A stretch of 64,000 bases of DNA from Bacteroidota bacterium (GCA_023397505.1 JAEWUC010000002.1:416806-480805); one strand, 5' to 3'. Shown: positions 45,146 to 55,629, numbered from the stretch's first letter. A program made the numbers and translations. The notes: generated by a model from the sequence alone, not told the origin.

Positions 45146-46197
45146 TAATTTTCATCCGATTTATTATAAATTTTAATTCCAACTGGAAAATGATCGCTAT
45201 AACCTCCATAATATTTATTACCGCCGTACGTTCCAGAAGGAGCTCCTTTCTTACTTCCTGTTTTTATTAACATAAAATCCGGTTTTACAATTTCAAAACT
45301 TCCGCATTTATATTTCAGATTACCATAATCAATAAAATTTTGCGAAACGATTATCTGGTCAAGCATATTCCAATCGCCTCTATACTGGTACGTTCCAAAA
45401 CCTTCTGAAAATAATTTATATGATAAGTTTAGCAACTCGCTTTTATCGGATATATTTTCGTCACATAAGTAATCTTTTGCTTTTAATACGCTATCAATCG
45501 ATTTACTGTCCGGCTCATCATTAAAATCTCCAAGTATTATTATTTGTTTATCATCTTCATTTTGCAAAAGAGAATCAACATTGGTTCTCAAAATCTGCGC
45601 TGCGGCAATTCTGTTTTTTTCCGATTCAACCTCTCCTCCTCTTCTCGATGGCCAATGGTTAACAAAAAAATGAAGCTTTGTTTCACTTTCTCTATGAATT
45701 AAAACAACATGTAGAATATCTCGTGTTTTGTAGCCGCTTGGAATCTTAACTTCGATAGGAATAATTTCTTCTATATCAAAAACATTTCTATCGTACATTA
45801 AGCAAGCGTCAATTCCCCTTTCATCCGGAGAATCGCGATGTGCAATAATGTAATCTCGAGATGGCATTTTATACATCAATCTTTTAAGCACAATTATATT
45901 TTCAACTTCCTGGAAACATATCACATCAGGTCCGCAGCCGTTATTTATATAGTTAATTACATGGGTTAAATTTTTCAATTTAATTTCAAGACGTTCTTCC
46001 GTCCAATCTTTCTCACTGCCTGGTAAAAACTCGGAATCATTTGTTAGTGAGTCATCATCTGTGTCGAAAAGATTTTCAACATTCCATGTTGCAATGTATA
46101 ATGTGTCGGATAGTTTGAATTCTTGAGCGAATAGATTATTCGCTGTAAAAAATGGAATAGTAACTAACAGTGCCTTAATTAAAATTAATTTTCTCAT
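45145..46197 (-). CDS. Secreted endonuclease/exonuclease/phosphatase family protein
   Basis: A signal peptide (to about NNLFAQ, residue 25) precedes an EEP/DNase I-like domain. WNVENLF, CFQEVEN, the catalytic His in FVNHWPSRRGG, LGDFNDEP and the final SDHFPV histidine are all in order. It is 350 aa. Export plus this fold suggests an extracellular or periplasmic nuclease or phosphodiesterase. It is coupled to a downstream SDR. Confidence 0.88.
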   Translation of the reverse strand: MRKLILIKALLVTIPFFTANNLFAQEFKLSDTLYIATWNVENLFDTDDDSLTNDSEFLPGSEKDWTEERLEIKLKNLTHVINYINNGCGPDVICFQEVENIIVLKRLMYKMPSRDYIIAHRDSPDERGIDACLMYDRNVFDIEEIIPIEVKIPSGYKTRDILHVVLIHRESETKLHFFVNHWPSRRGGEVESEKNRIAAAQILRTNVDSLLQNEDDKQIIILGDFNDEPDSKSIDSVLKAKDYLCDENISDKSELLNLSYKLFSEGFGTYQYRGDWNMLDQIIVSQNFIDYGNLKYKCGSFEIVKPDFMLIKTGSKKGAPSGTYGGNKYYGGYSDHFPVGIKIYNKSDEN

Positions 46198-46262
46198 ATT
46201 GTTTATGGTTATTATGTCTGTTAATAATTATTTTCTGATTAGAATATAAACAATTAAGGTAC

Positions 46263-49064
46263 ATGAAGAAAGAAAGCATGAAAAACGAAAAGAATAAATT
46301 TGTTATTATCGATGCAATGGCGTTAGCTTATAAAGGATATTACGCTTTTATAACCCGCCCATTAACTAATTCAAAGGGAGAACCAACTTCGGCGGTATTC
46401 GGATTTCTAAATCAGTTATTTAAAATTATTGAAGACACAAAACCTGATTACCTTGCCGTTGCTTTTGATTCAAAAGAAAAAACTTTTCGGCATGAAAAAT
46501 ATGAGAATTACAAATCCTCGCGCGAAGCAATGCCTGAAGATATGATTCCTCAAATTCAGAGAATTAAAGAAATAATAAATGCGTTTAACATCCCCCTTTA
46601 TATTTTGCCAGGTTATGAAGCCGATGATTTAATTGGTACCGCCGTAAAAAAAGCTGAAGCAGAAGGATTTTTATCTTATGCCGTAACACCTGATAAAGAT
46701 TATATACAATTGATTACAGAAAATGTAAAAGTAGTTAAGCCGGGAAAATCAACTGATGAAATTGTAATTGTTGATGAAAACAAAGTTCGTGAGGAATTCG
46801 GGTTTGAACCAAAACAGATGATTGATTACCTGGCGCTTGTCGGCGATGCATCGGATGATATACCCGGCGTGGCGGGTATTGGTCCTAAAACAGCAGTACC
46901 GCTTATTCAAAAATTTAAAACCCTTGAAAATATTTATAAAAACATTGACAGTATTGAAAAACAAGGAATCGTTAATAAATTAACCGATAATAAGGAAAAC
47001 GCTTTCCTCTCAAAAGAATTGGCTACAATCCATACAAGTGTTCCTTTCGAAATGAATTTTGCCGAAGCGAAATTTGAAAAGCCAAATCTTGAAAACCTGC
47101 TAAAAATATTTTCAGAGCTTGATTTCAAATCTTTTGCGGGCAAACTTAAAAAACTCTTTGTTGATGAAATAAAAAATGAAGAGCCCATAGTTGAAAAAGA
47201 AATAATTGTTGAAGAAACATCAACAGTCTTTGATAAAAGCAAAGTTAAATACAAACTGGTTACAACATTAAAAGAAGCCAATGATTTAGCTGTTAGTCTT
47301 TCGAAATCCGAATTATTTGTTTTTGATACCGAGACAGATTCACTTGATACATTAAATGTTAACCTTGCAGGATGTGCTTTTTCTACAAAACCGAAAGAGG
47401 CATTTTTTGTTGCAGTTAATCCTTCCAAAGAGACAAGCGGACTTTTCTCAGCCGATCTTTCCGATCGTCTTCCGGTACAAGATTTTATTAAAATTTTCAA
47501 ATCTGTTTTTGAAAATGAAAACATAAAGAAAGTCTGCCAAAACGGTAAGTACGATATCGCAGTTATGAAACATTATAATGTTGATGTTAAGAATTTCTAC
47601 TTTGATACAATGCTTGCAAGTTATGTAATAGATCCAGATCAAAAGCACGGAATGGATGACCTTTCGGAAAAGTATTTAAATTATAAACCTATTCCTTTAA
47701 TTGATTTGATTGGTTCAAAAAAAACACCCGAAAAAATATTTGAGACTGATCCAAATCGGCTTTCGGATTATTCATGCGAGGATGCCGACATAACATTCCG
47801 GTTATATAAACTTTTTAAGAAAGAATTAGAAAAAGAAAACCTTGAACGTATTGCCTATGAAATTGAATTTCCTCTTGTTGAAGTCTTAGAAGATATGGAA
47901 AGAACCGGCGTTAAAATTGATGTTAAAAGTCTGAATGCTTTTAGCAAGGATTTGCAAATTTTGATTGATAATTATTCAAGCGAGATTTTCAAACATGCGG
48001 GAGAAACATTTAATATTAACTCCACGCAGCAATTACAGAAAATACTTTTCGATAAATTAAAACTGACTCCTTCTTCAAAAACAAAAACGGGGTATTCTAC
48101 TGATGTCCGGGCGCTTGAAACATTGAAAGGTTCGCACGAAATTATTGATGTGATTATGAATTACAGACAGATTACAAAACTAAAATCTACTTATGCCGAT
48201 GCCCTGCCTGACCTAATTAACCGAAAAACCGGAAGAATTCACACAACATTCAACCAAACTGCGGCATCAACAGGGAGACTGTCAAGTAACGATCCGAACC
48301 TGCAAAACATTCCGATTCGTTCCGAACTCGGTAAAGAAATCCGAAAAGCGTTTGTGCCGCGGGATAAAAATCATGTAATACTTAGCGCCGATTATAGTCA
48401 AATTGAATTGCGAATAATGGCAAGTATTTGCGGCGATGAAAATTTAACGAAAGCTTTTATCGAAGGCGAAGACATTCATAGGCGAACTGCTGCGTTGGTT
48501 TTTCAAGTTGATCCCAAAGATGTAAATGCCGATATGCGGAGAAAAGCCAAAGAAGTTAATTTCGGAATTCTATACGGTCTGGGTCCTTTCGGCTTGAAAT
48601 CACGACTTGGTATTACTCAAACCGAAGCAAAAAATATTATCGACAGTTATTTCAACAGCTTTAAGAATATCAAAAAATTTATGACCGATTCGGTTAAGAA
48701 CGCACAGAAAAAAGGTTTTGCCGAAACTTTGTACGGAAGAAGAAGATTTCTAAAAAACATAAACAGCAATAACAGGGTTGTACGACAATTTGAAGAACGC
48801 GTTGCCATTAATATGCCCATTCAGGGTACAGCTGCTGATATGATTAAATTAGCCATGATAAAAATTTTTAGAGAACTTGAAAAAAGAAAATCAAAAACTA
48901 AAATGGTTCTTCAGGTTCACGACGAATTGGTATTCGATGCACACAAAGATGAAGTGGATGATTTATTGCCGATGATTAAAGAATTAATGGAGTCTGCCCT
49001 TCCGCTAAATGTACCTGTAATTGTGGAATCGGGTGTTGGCGATAATTGGCTTGATGCTCATTAA
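46263..49064 (+). CDS. polA: DNA polymerase I
   Basis: Family A polymerase of 933 aa for Okazaki-fragment processing and repair. A 5'-nuclease domain (about 10-290) and a proofreading domain (about 330-500) precede the polymerase. The proofreading domain retains Asp-x-Glu (FDTETD), the NGKYD box and the YSCEDAD box, so it should be active. Polymerase motifs are A (DYSQIELR, about 710), B (RRKAKEVNFGILYG) and C (QVHDELVF). An AAGG five bases upstream supports the ATG at 46263. Its stop overlaps the convergent PEGA gene by 4 bp. Confidence 0.97.
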   Translation: MKKESMKNEKNKFVIIDAMALAYKGYYAFITRPLTNSKGEPTSAVFGFLNQLFKIIEDTKPDYLAVAFDSKEKTFRHEKYENYKSSREAMPEDMIPQIQRIKEIINAFNIPLYILPGYEADDLIGTAVKKAEAEGFLSYAVTPDKDYIQLITENVKVVKPGKSTDEIVIVDENKVREEFGFEPKQMIDYLALVGDASDDIPGVAGIGPKTAVPLIQKFKTLENIYKNIDSIEKQGIVNKLTDNKENAFLSKELATIHTSVPFEMNFAEAKFEKPNLENLLKIFSELDFKSFAGKLKKLFVDEIKNEEPIVEKEIIVEETSTVFDKSKVKYKLVTTLKEANDLAVSLSKSELFVFDTETDSLDTLNVNLAGCAFSTKPKEAFFVAVNPSKETSGLFSADLSDRLPVQDFIKIFKSVFENENIKKVCQNGKYDIAVMKHYNVDVKNFYFDTMLASYVIDPDQKHGMDDLSEKYLNYKPIPLIDLIGSKKTPEKIFETDPNRLSDYSCEDADITFRLYKLFKKELEKENLERIAYEIEFPLVEVLEDMERTGVKIDVKSLNAFSKDLQILIDNYSSEIFKHAGETFNINSTQQLQKILFDKLKLTPSSKTKTGYSTDVRALETLKGSHEIIDVIMNYRQITKLKSTYADALPDLINRKTGRIHTTFNQTAASTGRLSSNDPNLQNIPIRSELGKEIRKAFVPRDKNHVILSADYSQIELRIMASICGDENLTKAFIEGEDIHRRTAALVFQVDPKDVNADMRRKAKEVNFGILYGLGPFGLKSRLGITQTEAKNIIDSYFNSFKNIKKFMTDSVKNAQKKGFAETLYGRRRFLKNINSNNRVVRQFEERVAINMPIQGTAADMIKLAMIKIFRELEKRKSKTKMVLQVHDELVFDAHKDEVDDLLPMIKELMESALPLNVPVIVESGVGDNWLDAH

Positions 49065-49786
49065 TCAGTTAGAAATCTGTAAATCAAATAACCGATATTG
49101 ATTTGAAGAAGTCCAAGTGAAATACCGCTGTACAAATCAAGTTTGTCGATTTCATTTAATGCAGATTTATCTTTTGAAATAAGATAATCATCATATTTTT
49201 TATCGGCCTGAATTTTAAAATATGCAGCCGCACCACCGAAGACAACAGCGCTACCAATCAATACTTTGAACAAATCTGAATTTGTAAAACTGGTTTTTCC
49301 CGTAACCTGCTCAAAATTAAGTTGTTGAATTTTATTTTTACGCAATAATTCATAATCGGCTTGAAATACCGTCGACCCGATTTTAAATTTAATATCATTT
49401 AGTGATTTAACTTCAACATATCCCGGTGTGAAACCTATTATTGAATCCTTATAAATTATTTCTGCATTTTGAGGACGGGTATCAACTAATACATTCTCAT
49501 AAAAATCATATTTGAAAATATATTTTTTGCCGCATTCCGAAATATCTATTGTATCAGTTATAACTTCGGCGTTCCATTTTGTAAGTGATTCTTTTACTTT
49601 AAGAATATGTTTACCTAATTCAATTTTTACATCTTCATTTCCTTTTCCAATAAAAACATCATCAATATAAATAAGGGAATTGCTTTCGGATGTATTAATT
49701 GATAATAAGGTATTGCAATCTTGTGAATATGCATTTGTAGAAAAAATAAACATTAATACAGCAATATGTATGAAAATATTTTTCAT
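49061..49786 (-). CDS. Secreted PEGA-like protein, membrane-tethered
   Basis: A signal peptide (to about NAYSQ) is followed by beta repeats resembling PEGA domains: LIYIDDVFIGKG and a KHILKVKES strand, then NAEIIYKDSIIGFTPGYVEVKS. A single membrane helix (about residues 178-195) with a short polar tail follows. PEGA proteins are often surface-layer or envelope adaptors. The ATG at 49786 shares one base with the stop of the upstream beta-propeller lipoprotein. It converges on polA. Confidence 0.7.
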   Translation of the reverse strand: MKNIFIHIAVLMFIFSTNAYSQDCNTLLSINTSESNSLIYIDDVFIGKGNEDVKIELGKHILKVKESLTKWNAEVITDTIDISECGKKYIFKYDFYENVLVDTRPQNAEIIYKDSIIGFTPGYVEVKSLNDIKFKIGSTVFQADYELLRKNKIQQLNFEQVTGKTSFTNSDLFKVLIGSAVVFGGAAAYFKIQADKKYDDYLISKDKSALNEIDKLDLYSGISLGLLQINIGYLIYRFLTD

Positions 49787-50931
49787 CAATTCATACCGTA
49801 AATTTTATAAGCATGTAAGATTCCCCTGTCGGAGCCAAGAAATAATAAACTGTCATACAAAACCGGTGTAAGTTTAGTGCGTCTATCAAATTCAATTGTA
49901 TTTTCAATAGTCCCGTTCGAAGGGTTAATAAACATAACTTTTTTATCAACATTCGGCTGCACAATAAAATCATTTGTTATTAAAGGTGTGGTGTTGATTA
50001 TTCCATTTGTCCGTATTTGCCAGTTTAATTTGCCGGTGTTTTTATCTAGTGAAAAAAAATCGCCGTTCAGATTACCGGCATAAACATTTTCTTTATCCAA
50101 AGCTGGAGTTGATAGAATTTTATAGCCGGTTCCAAATGACCAGTTTATTTTCTCTTCATTTAAATCAAACGAATATAATACTCCCGTATTATTTGCAAAA
50201 TAAAGACTTGTGTTTTCAATAATCATTCCGCTTGTTAAAGCATGTTTAAAATTAATTTTTGACTTTATTTCTCCATCTGCCGAAACAATTATTAGTTCGC
50301 CTTTTTGATTTCCGAAAATAATTATGTTTCCATCAGAGGCGGGTGAAGTTGATGTGTAAGAAAAAGTTTTAACCGACCACACTTCATTCCCGGTAAAATC
50401 AAATTTTATTAACTCCCCATTATCTGTTAAGGCGATAATACCGTCTTCAAGACGTAACAATTGATTTGAAACACCGCCATAAATTTTAGTTTCATTCAGA
50501 ATCTTTCCGTTCATAAAATCAAAAACAACTAATGTAGAATAGTTCTCAAGTTTTTCATTAAGGACAAAGATTAATCTTAACTTATATACAATTGGTGTTG
50601 TTTCAATAGAGCCGTTAAATTTTTCATATCCTAACATTTTACCGTTTGTTTTGTCGAACGCATAAATTCTTCCCGAAAGATCCGAGACAAAAACCGTATT
50701 GTTAAAAATTATTACAGAGGAATTTGAATGACTTCCTGCAGTTTCGTTATTCCACTTTTCTACAATTTCACCGATTTGAACATCTTCATAAAAAGTTCTT
50801 TGCGGGATTTTACCGTACATGAAATATCCCGGTTCATCCATTGACATATTTTTTAATGCTATTGGTTGAGTGCAATTATTAAAAGCGAATAATAAAATTG
50901 TATATGCGGCAATCAAAAAATATTTTTTCAT
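49786..50931 (-). CDS. PQQ-like beta-propeller lipoprotein (BamB-like)
   Basis: The lipobox FNNC (Cys20) predicts an outer-membrane-anchored lipoprotein. The following ~350 residues are repeated GxIYAFDKTNGKMLGYEK-type blades of a PQQ-like propeller (for instance VYAGNLNGDFFSLDKNTG), the fold of BamB. No PQQ cofactor site is claimed. It is coupled by one base to the upstream peptidase/barrel gene and downstream to the PEGA gene. Confidence 0.82.
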   Translation of the reverse strand: MKKYFLIAAYTILLFAFNNCTQPIALKNMSMDEPGYFMYGKIPQRTFYEDVQIGEIVEKWNNETAGSHSNSSVIIFNNTVFVSDLSGRIYAFDKTNGKMLGYEKFNGSIETTPIVYKLRLIFVLNEKLENYSTLVVFDFMNGKILNETKIYGGVSNQLLRLEDGIIALTDNGELIKFDFTGNEVWSVKTFSYTSTSPASDGNIIIFGNQKGELIIVSADGEIKSKINFKHALTSGMIIENTSLYFANNTGVLYSFDLNEEKINWSFGTGYKILSTPALDKENVYAGNLNGDFFSLDKNTGKLNWQIRTNGIINTTPLITNDFIVQPNVDKKVMFINPSNGTIENTIEFDRRTKLTPVLYDSLLFLGSDRGILHAYKIYGMN

Positions 50932-53744
50932 TAAAAATCCCAGCCAAAGAAGAACTGATAAAATAGTTTCGGTTGAAAACTTGAAAAATTCTTTTCGATT
51001 TTTTTACCCATATCATAACGTAAAGCAATTATGTTGAATAAGTTTAATCTAAATCCGAAACCGACACTTCCGATAGTTTGACGATAATTTGTATCCCATG
51101 CCGAACCGGCATCCATAAAAAGAGCGCCGCGGAGATTGAAAAAACTTAATCCGAAAAACGGGAAGTTCACTGCAATTCTATCGATTAATGGAAACCTTAA
51201 TTCGACAGATGAAAGCCAAAGCTTTTCGCCGCGAACCGACCAGCGCGGCCAGCCGCGTAAATCCCAGCTTCCGCCCGCAAAATATCTTCGTGCTTCTTTA
51301 CCATGATTCACGAACAATGCACCGCGCAGAGCTACGGCACTTCGTAAGCTTAACCGGTAATAGTAGCGGTAATCAAAAATAAATGAGTAATAATTTACAT
51401 TGCTGTATTTTACATCGCTTGTATAGCCGAGAAGTATTCGCAGACGCGAGCCGTCTATCGGTCCCGTAAAAGCCCAAATTGAATTATCATGTACAAAAGA
51501 AATTGTGTTTGTAAGGAGTAAAGATTTTCGCGTTATAAGATCGCCGATTAATTCTTTGTCGGAATTAGCGGCGCTTGTTTCGATTTCAAGACGTTGAAAA
51601 CTTGAAAATGGATAATACAGTGCAAAATATCCGCCGTAAACCCTTTCGTAAAAATATTCATCGGATTCGCGTATATCGTAACGTCTTCCGGCATAATTAA
51701 AAATACCAAATCCGTAATTTGATCTTTCCTTTAAACTAACCCGCGATATTGCAACATTAAAGTTTTTTAAAATTTCGCTTTGCACCTCGGCGCTATTATA
51801 AAAATAAAAAAGATATCGATCGTCACCGAGCATATCGCTTAATGAGAATAAAGCACCACCGCGCGAGCCGTAAACCGGATCAGTAACTAGTTGTCCCGCT
51901 GCATAATCAAGTTGATATGTTTTTTCATAATTAAGCCGGTCAGTTTCCGCTTCTATTGAAATACTGCTTTCCTTCCATGCCTTACTTGTTCCTTCAAAGT
52001 CATATTTAACAAATACATTTTCTTCGGTTGAAATGTTATCAATATTCAGATTATAAAATTGAAATGAGAAATTCTCGAACGCTGATGTTACAATTGTTGT
52101 ACTATCAACAAAAGAAAATCCATAGACACTCGTAAGAAATTTAGTTACTTGTGTCATACTTTCCGGGGCATTGTTACCATAAGGGATTCTCCAAATATTG
52201 TAAGTACTGTCATGATCACATGTAAAGTAAATATGTGAAAAATCCGGAGAAAATTTCGGAGTTGATGTGTTGGCGTTTATGTACGTTAAATAGTTAATTG
52301 AATGATCGTCAAATTTATATTCAAACAAATTATAGTATTGTCTATAAATTCCCGTAGTTCTATCTGATGCAAAAATGATTGATGAATTATCTTTATTAAA
52401 TATCGGATCAATTTCTTCGTAATAGTCATTTGTCAATCTAGTTAATACATCGCTGTTAAAATCATAAGCATAAATATCAATAAAACCTTTTGAGTCGGAA
52501 CCGGTAAAAACTAATTTGTCAGCATCCTTTGAAAAACTCGGCGATTTGATTCTTATTACTCCATCAAAGCGTATAGTTTCAATTATTTTTTCTTCTTTTG
52601 TTGAATAGATATGAATTACATCGGTCGCTAACGATTTTGTAACAAAAGCGATGTTACCGTTAGAAGAAACATCCATTGTATTTTCGAGAAGATGGAATGA
52701 TTCAAACTCCGCTTCCCTTTCTCCTTCAATTACAACTGTCGGTTCTTCATATTCATCACTACCCGGGTTGTAATTCATTTTAAATACGGAAGTGTACCCG
52801 TTATAATTCCCAATAAAATATATCTCTTTTTTACCATCGAATTCATAGTAAGCCGGATCGAAATTGAAGCCTTCATCAGTTAATTTTTTTGCGTTTATGA
52901 AATGCGGATATTTGTCTTTATAAAGCGGGAAATATTTTCTCTTCAATGAATGAAACCACTTGTCGTCAATCGTTTCAAATTTCTCTCCGATAGTATATTC
53001 AAGAATATCTTTGAATTTGTTGAATCTCCAAAAATTCTCCATCAATAATAGGATTTTATCCTCGCCGTAATTCTCCGATACAAATTGCAGAAAGTTCTGT
53101 CCTTCTTTATAAATTATAAATCCATAAACAGCATCGAGGTCTTCGAGACGCACAAAATTTCCGTTAATAATTAAATCCCTCATAATCATTTCGGCTTGCG
53201 TATCCCAATGTGTTGACCAGTATTCGGCAAGTCCTTCGGTAAACCACAAAGGCGGTAATCTTCCGCTGTCAATCCTATGATCGGTGAGTACATTAAATAT
53301 TTTACTCGTCATAAAAACATGAACAAGTTCGTGGCGTATTACATGTTTAAATTGCGCGAGCGAACCGAGATATGGAATTACAACGCGGCCTTTCATAAAC
53401 TCAAAGAAGCCTCCAACGCCTTCAGGAATAAAACTTGGCGTTGTGTTTGTCTGTTGAAAATGCAAATGTGTGTTATAAAAAATAAGCGGGATTTTATTTG
53501 TAACGTAATGGTTGAATTTTATTTTCAAACTGTCGAATGAATCTTCGGCATATTTGGCTCCTATTTCAGCAAGTTCGCTAAAATCATCATAGTAATAAAT
53601 ATTGAAGTGTTCCGTTTTAAGAACTTTCCATTCAAATTTATCGTAGTGAACTTTATTGCGGCCAAAGAAATAAAATTGTGCGGAAATAATCTGGGGAATA
53701 AAAATTATTATTAATAAAAACATCCGCCAATTTATCATCAACAT
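50931..53744 (-). CDS. Peptidase-MA / TolB-like propeller / outer-membrane barrel fusion
   Basis: Multi-domain secreted protein of 937 aa. A signal peptide (to about ISAQ, residue 23) leads to a gluzincin-type domain with HELVH at 138-142 and Glu170 in TEGLAEYW. A WD40-like TolB propeller follows (about 270-570, blades such as PSFSKDADKLVFTGSD and FASDRTTGIYRQYY). A C-terminal beta barrel of about 330 residues resembles the Omp85/surface-antigen class and ends in Phe, an outer-membrane signature. It heads an operon with the BamB-like lipoprotein. The substrate is unknown. Confidence 0.82.
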   Translation of the reverse strand: MLMINWRMFLLIIIFIPQIISAQFYFFGRNKVHYDKFEWKVLKTEHFNIYYYDDFSELAEIGAKYAEDSFDSLKIKFNHYVTNKIPLIFYNTHLHFQQTNTTPSFIPEGVGGFFEFMKGRVVIPYLGSLAQFKHVIRHELVHVFMTSKIFNVLTDHRIDSGRLPPLWFTEGLAEYWSTHWDTQAEMIMRDLIINGNFVRLEDLDAVYGFIIYKEGQNFLQFVSENYGEDKILLLMENFWRFNKFKDILEYTIGEKFETIDDKWFHSLKRKYFPLYKDKYPHFINAKKLTDEGFNFDPAYYEFDGKKEIYFIGNYNGYTSVFKMNYNPGSDEYEEPTVVIEGEREAEFESFHLLENTMDVSSNGNIAFVTKSLATDVIHIYSTKEEKIIETIRFDGVIRIKSPSFSKDADKLVFTGSDSKGFIDIYAYDFNSDVLTRLTNDYYEEIDPIFNKDNSSIIFASDRTTGIYRQYYNLFEYKFDDHSINYLTYINANTSTPKFSPDFSHIYFTCDHDSTYNIWRIPYGNNAPESMTQVTKFLTSVYGFSFVDSTTIVTSAFENFSFQFYNLNIDNISTEENVFVKYDFEGTSKAWKESSISIEAETDRLNYEKTYQLDYAAGQLVTDPVYGSRGGALFSLSDMLGDDRYLFYFYNSAEVQSEILKNFNVAISRVSLKERSNYGFGIFNYAGRRYDIRESDEYFYERVYGGYFALYYPFSSFQRLEIETSAANSDKELIGDLITRKSLLLTNTISFVHDNSIWAFTGPIDGSRLRILLGYTSDVKYSNVNYYSFIFDYRYYYRLSLRSAVALRGALFVNHGKEARRYFAGGSWDLRGWPRWSVRGEKLWLSSVELRFPLIDRIAVNFPFFGLSFFNLRGALFMDAGSAWDTNYRQTIGSVGFGFRLNLFNIIALRYDMGKKIEKNFSSFQPKLFYQFFFGWDF

Positions 53745-53846
53745 TAAACCTTTCGATTCAAAATTTATTGATGCTGTGATTTTATGATTTTGTTTTAACG
53801 CGGATTCAATTTCTCTTTTAGAAAACTTTTAAGCAATGTAAAAAAT

Positions 53847-53875
53847 ATTATACTTTTTTTATTCTTTTCTACCAA
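53847..53875 (-). promoter_or_regulatory. Sigma70-like promoter for the peptidase/barrel operon
   Basis: On the - strand TTGGTA (53875-53870) and a perfect TATAAT (53852-53847) have 17-base spacing, between the ptsI stop and the start at 53744. The remaining ~100 bp form an untranslated leader with no structure I could fold by eye. Confidence 0.5.
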
Positions 53876-53880
53876 ATCAA

Positions 53881-55629
53881 CTAAAACAAATGTTTAATCT
53901 GGTCGTGAATATTATCATTAAAGTATGTATGTAATTTTTTATTTATTTCTTTTTCGGTTCGAAGCAGTAAGCACTCATCTGCCAATGATTTTAAATCATT
54001 GTAGTTGAGACTCCTTATTACCTTTTTCAACAAAGGAATTGTTGAAGCAGAGGTGCTTAAAGATTCAAGACCAAGACCTATCAGAAGCGGTACGGCAAAA
54101 GGATCGGCAGCCATTTCACCGCACATGCTTACGGATTTGCCGCATTTTTTCCCGGCTTTGATTATTGAGCTAAGAAGCCGCACAACCGCGGGATGAAATT
54201 CCTGGTATAATCCGGAAATAATATCGTTGCCTCTATCTACGGCAAGCGAATATTGTATTAAATCGTTTGTACCTATGCTTATAAAATCGGCCTCTTCTGC
54301 GAATTCTTCAGCCATCATTGCGGCAGAAGGAACTTCAATCATAATTCCGACTTTAATTTCTTTATCAAAATGTTTGCCTTCATCATGCAATTCTTTTTTG
54401 CATTCCTTAATTAATACTTTTGAAGCAAGAATCTCGTCTATCGATGTAATCATCGGAATCATAAATTGAATATTTTTGTGAGCGCTTGCTCTCAAAACCG
54501 CACGTATTTGTATTTTGAATAATTTCGGATTGTCCAAAAGCAGTCTTATTCCGCGCCAACCCAACATTGGGTTCGGTTCGTGAAGATCTACCGGTAGAAC
54601 TTTATCCCCGCCGATGTCAAATGCTCTAATTATCACCGAGTTTGGATAAATCTGTTCTGCAATTTTTTTATATACTTGGTATTGTTCTTCTTCATCGGGG
54701 AAAGCCTCATATTCCTCAAACAACTGCTCAGTTCTTACAAGTCCAATTCCTAAGGCGCAATTATTAATAATAAAATCCATCTCTTCCGTTAAGTCGAGAT
54801 TTGCCATTAGTTGAATCTCTTTACCGTCGGTTGTTACGGAAGGCAAGCCACGCATTTTTAATAATTCTTCACCCTGCTTATTTAATCTTTCAAGTTTCTT
54901 TTTGTACTGTTTAATCTGTTCTTCGTCCGGATCAATAATTACTATACCCTGATATCCGTCAATTATAATGGGGTCATCATCATTAATTTTACTGGTTACT
55001 TCGTGAAGTCCGACAACAGCGGGAATATTTAGTGAACGGGCAACAATTGCGGCATGTGATGTTAATCCGCCGAGATCGGTAACATATCCTTTAACATTTG
55101 CTCTTGAGAATAAAACAGTATCCGAAGGCGATAGATTATGTGTAACAACAATTACATCGCTAACAATTTTCGATTTCCACTTTTTCTTTTTAAGGTTTCG
55201 TATGATTCTGTTTTTAATATCCTCGATATCATGTGAGCGCTCTTTCATATAAAGTTCGCTCGATTCATTCATCAGCTTAGTGTATTTGGAAATTTCAGTT
55301 TCAACAACATATTCCGGAAATCTTTTTTCATTCTTAATTCTGTTTTTTAATGTTGAGATAAGGATGGGATCATCAAGAATCATAATTTGAGCTTCGAATA
55401 TAGCCGCTCTTTTTTCACCCAGTTTATCTACAGCAAGGTTAAATATTTTTCTCAATTCTTTTTTTGATTGCTCAAGGGCAATATCAAGAATATGAATTGC
55501 CTCATCAATATCGGAAATAAAATCATCATTAATTTCTTCTTTTTCCTTTGAATAAAGAAATGCCGGTGAAATTGCGATTCCTGGAGCTGCGGCAATTCCT
55601 TTCAATATGTTTCCGTGCGATTTATCCAT
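53881..55629 (-). CDS. ptsI: PTS Enzyme I (phosphoenolpyruvate-protein phosphotransferase)
   Basis: Phosphorylates HPr from phosphoenolpyruvate. The swivelling domain has catalytic His192 in GGLTSHAAIVARS. The PEP-binding barrel carries RAFDIGGDKVLP, GWRGIRLLLDN and MCGEMAADP. The start is the ATG at 55629, just after the HPr stop (582 aa); a longer reading frame would overlap ptsH. No GAF domain is present, so it is the ordinary rather than the PtsP form. Confidence 0.95.
   Translation of the reverse strand: MDKSHGNILKGIAAAPGIAISPAFLYSKEKEEINDDFISDIDEAIHILDIALEQSKKELRKIFNLAVDKLGEKRAAIFEAQIMILDDPILISTLKNRIKNEKRFPEYVVETEISKYTKLMNESSELYMKERSHDIEDIKNRIIRNLKKKKWKSKIVSDVIVVTHNLSPSDTVLFSRANVKGYVTDLGGLTSHAAIVARSLNIPAVVGLHEVTSKINDDDPIIIDGYQGIVIIDPDEEQIKQYKKKLERLNKQGEELLKMRGLPSVTTDGKEIQLMANLDLTEEMDFIINNCALGIGLVRTEQLFEEYEAFPDEEEQYQVYKKIAEQIYPNSVIIRAFDIGGDKVLPVDLHEPNPMLGWRGIRLLLDNPKLFKIQIRAVLRASAHKNIQFMIPMITSIDEILASKVLIKECKKELHDEGKHFDKEIKVGIMIEVPSAAMMAEEFAEEADFISIGTNDLIQYSLAVDRGNDIISGLYQEFHPAVVRLLSSIIKAGKKCGKSVSMCGEMAADPFAVPLLIGLGLESLSTSASTIPLLKKVIRSLNYNDLKSLADECLLLRTEKEINKKLHTYFNDNIHDQIKHLF

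Noticed and set aside
46934..47524. Open - strand frame of 196 codons inside polA
   Set aside because: Antisense to the PolA linker and proofreading domain; Ser/Phe-rich shadow translation.
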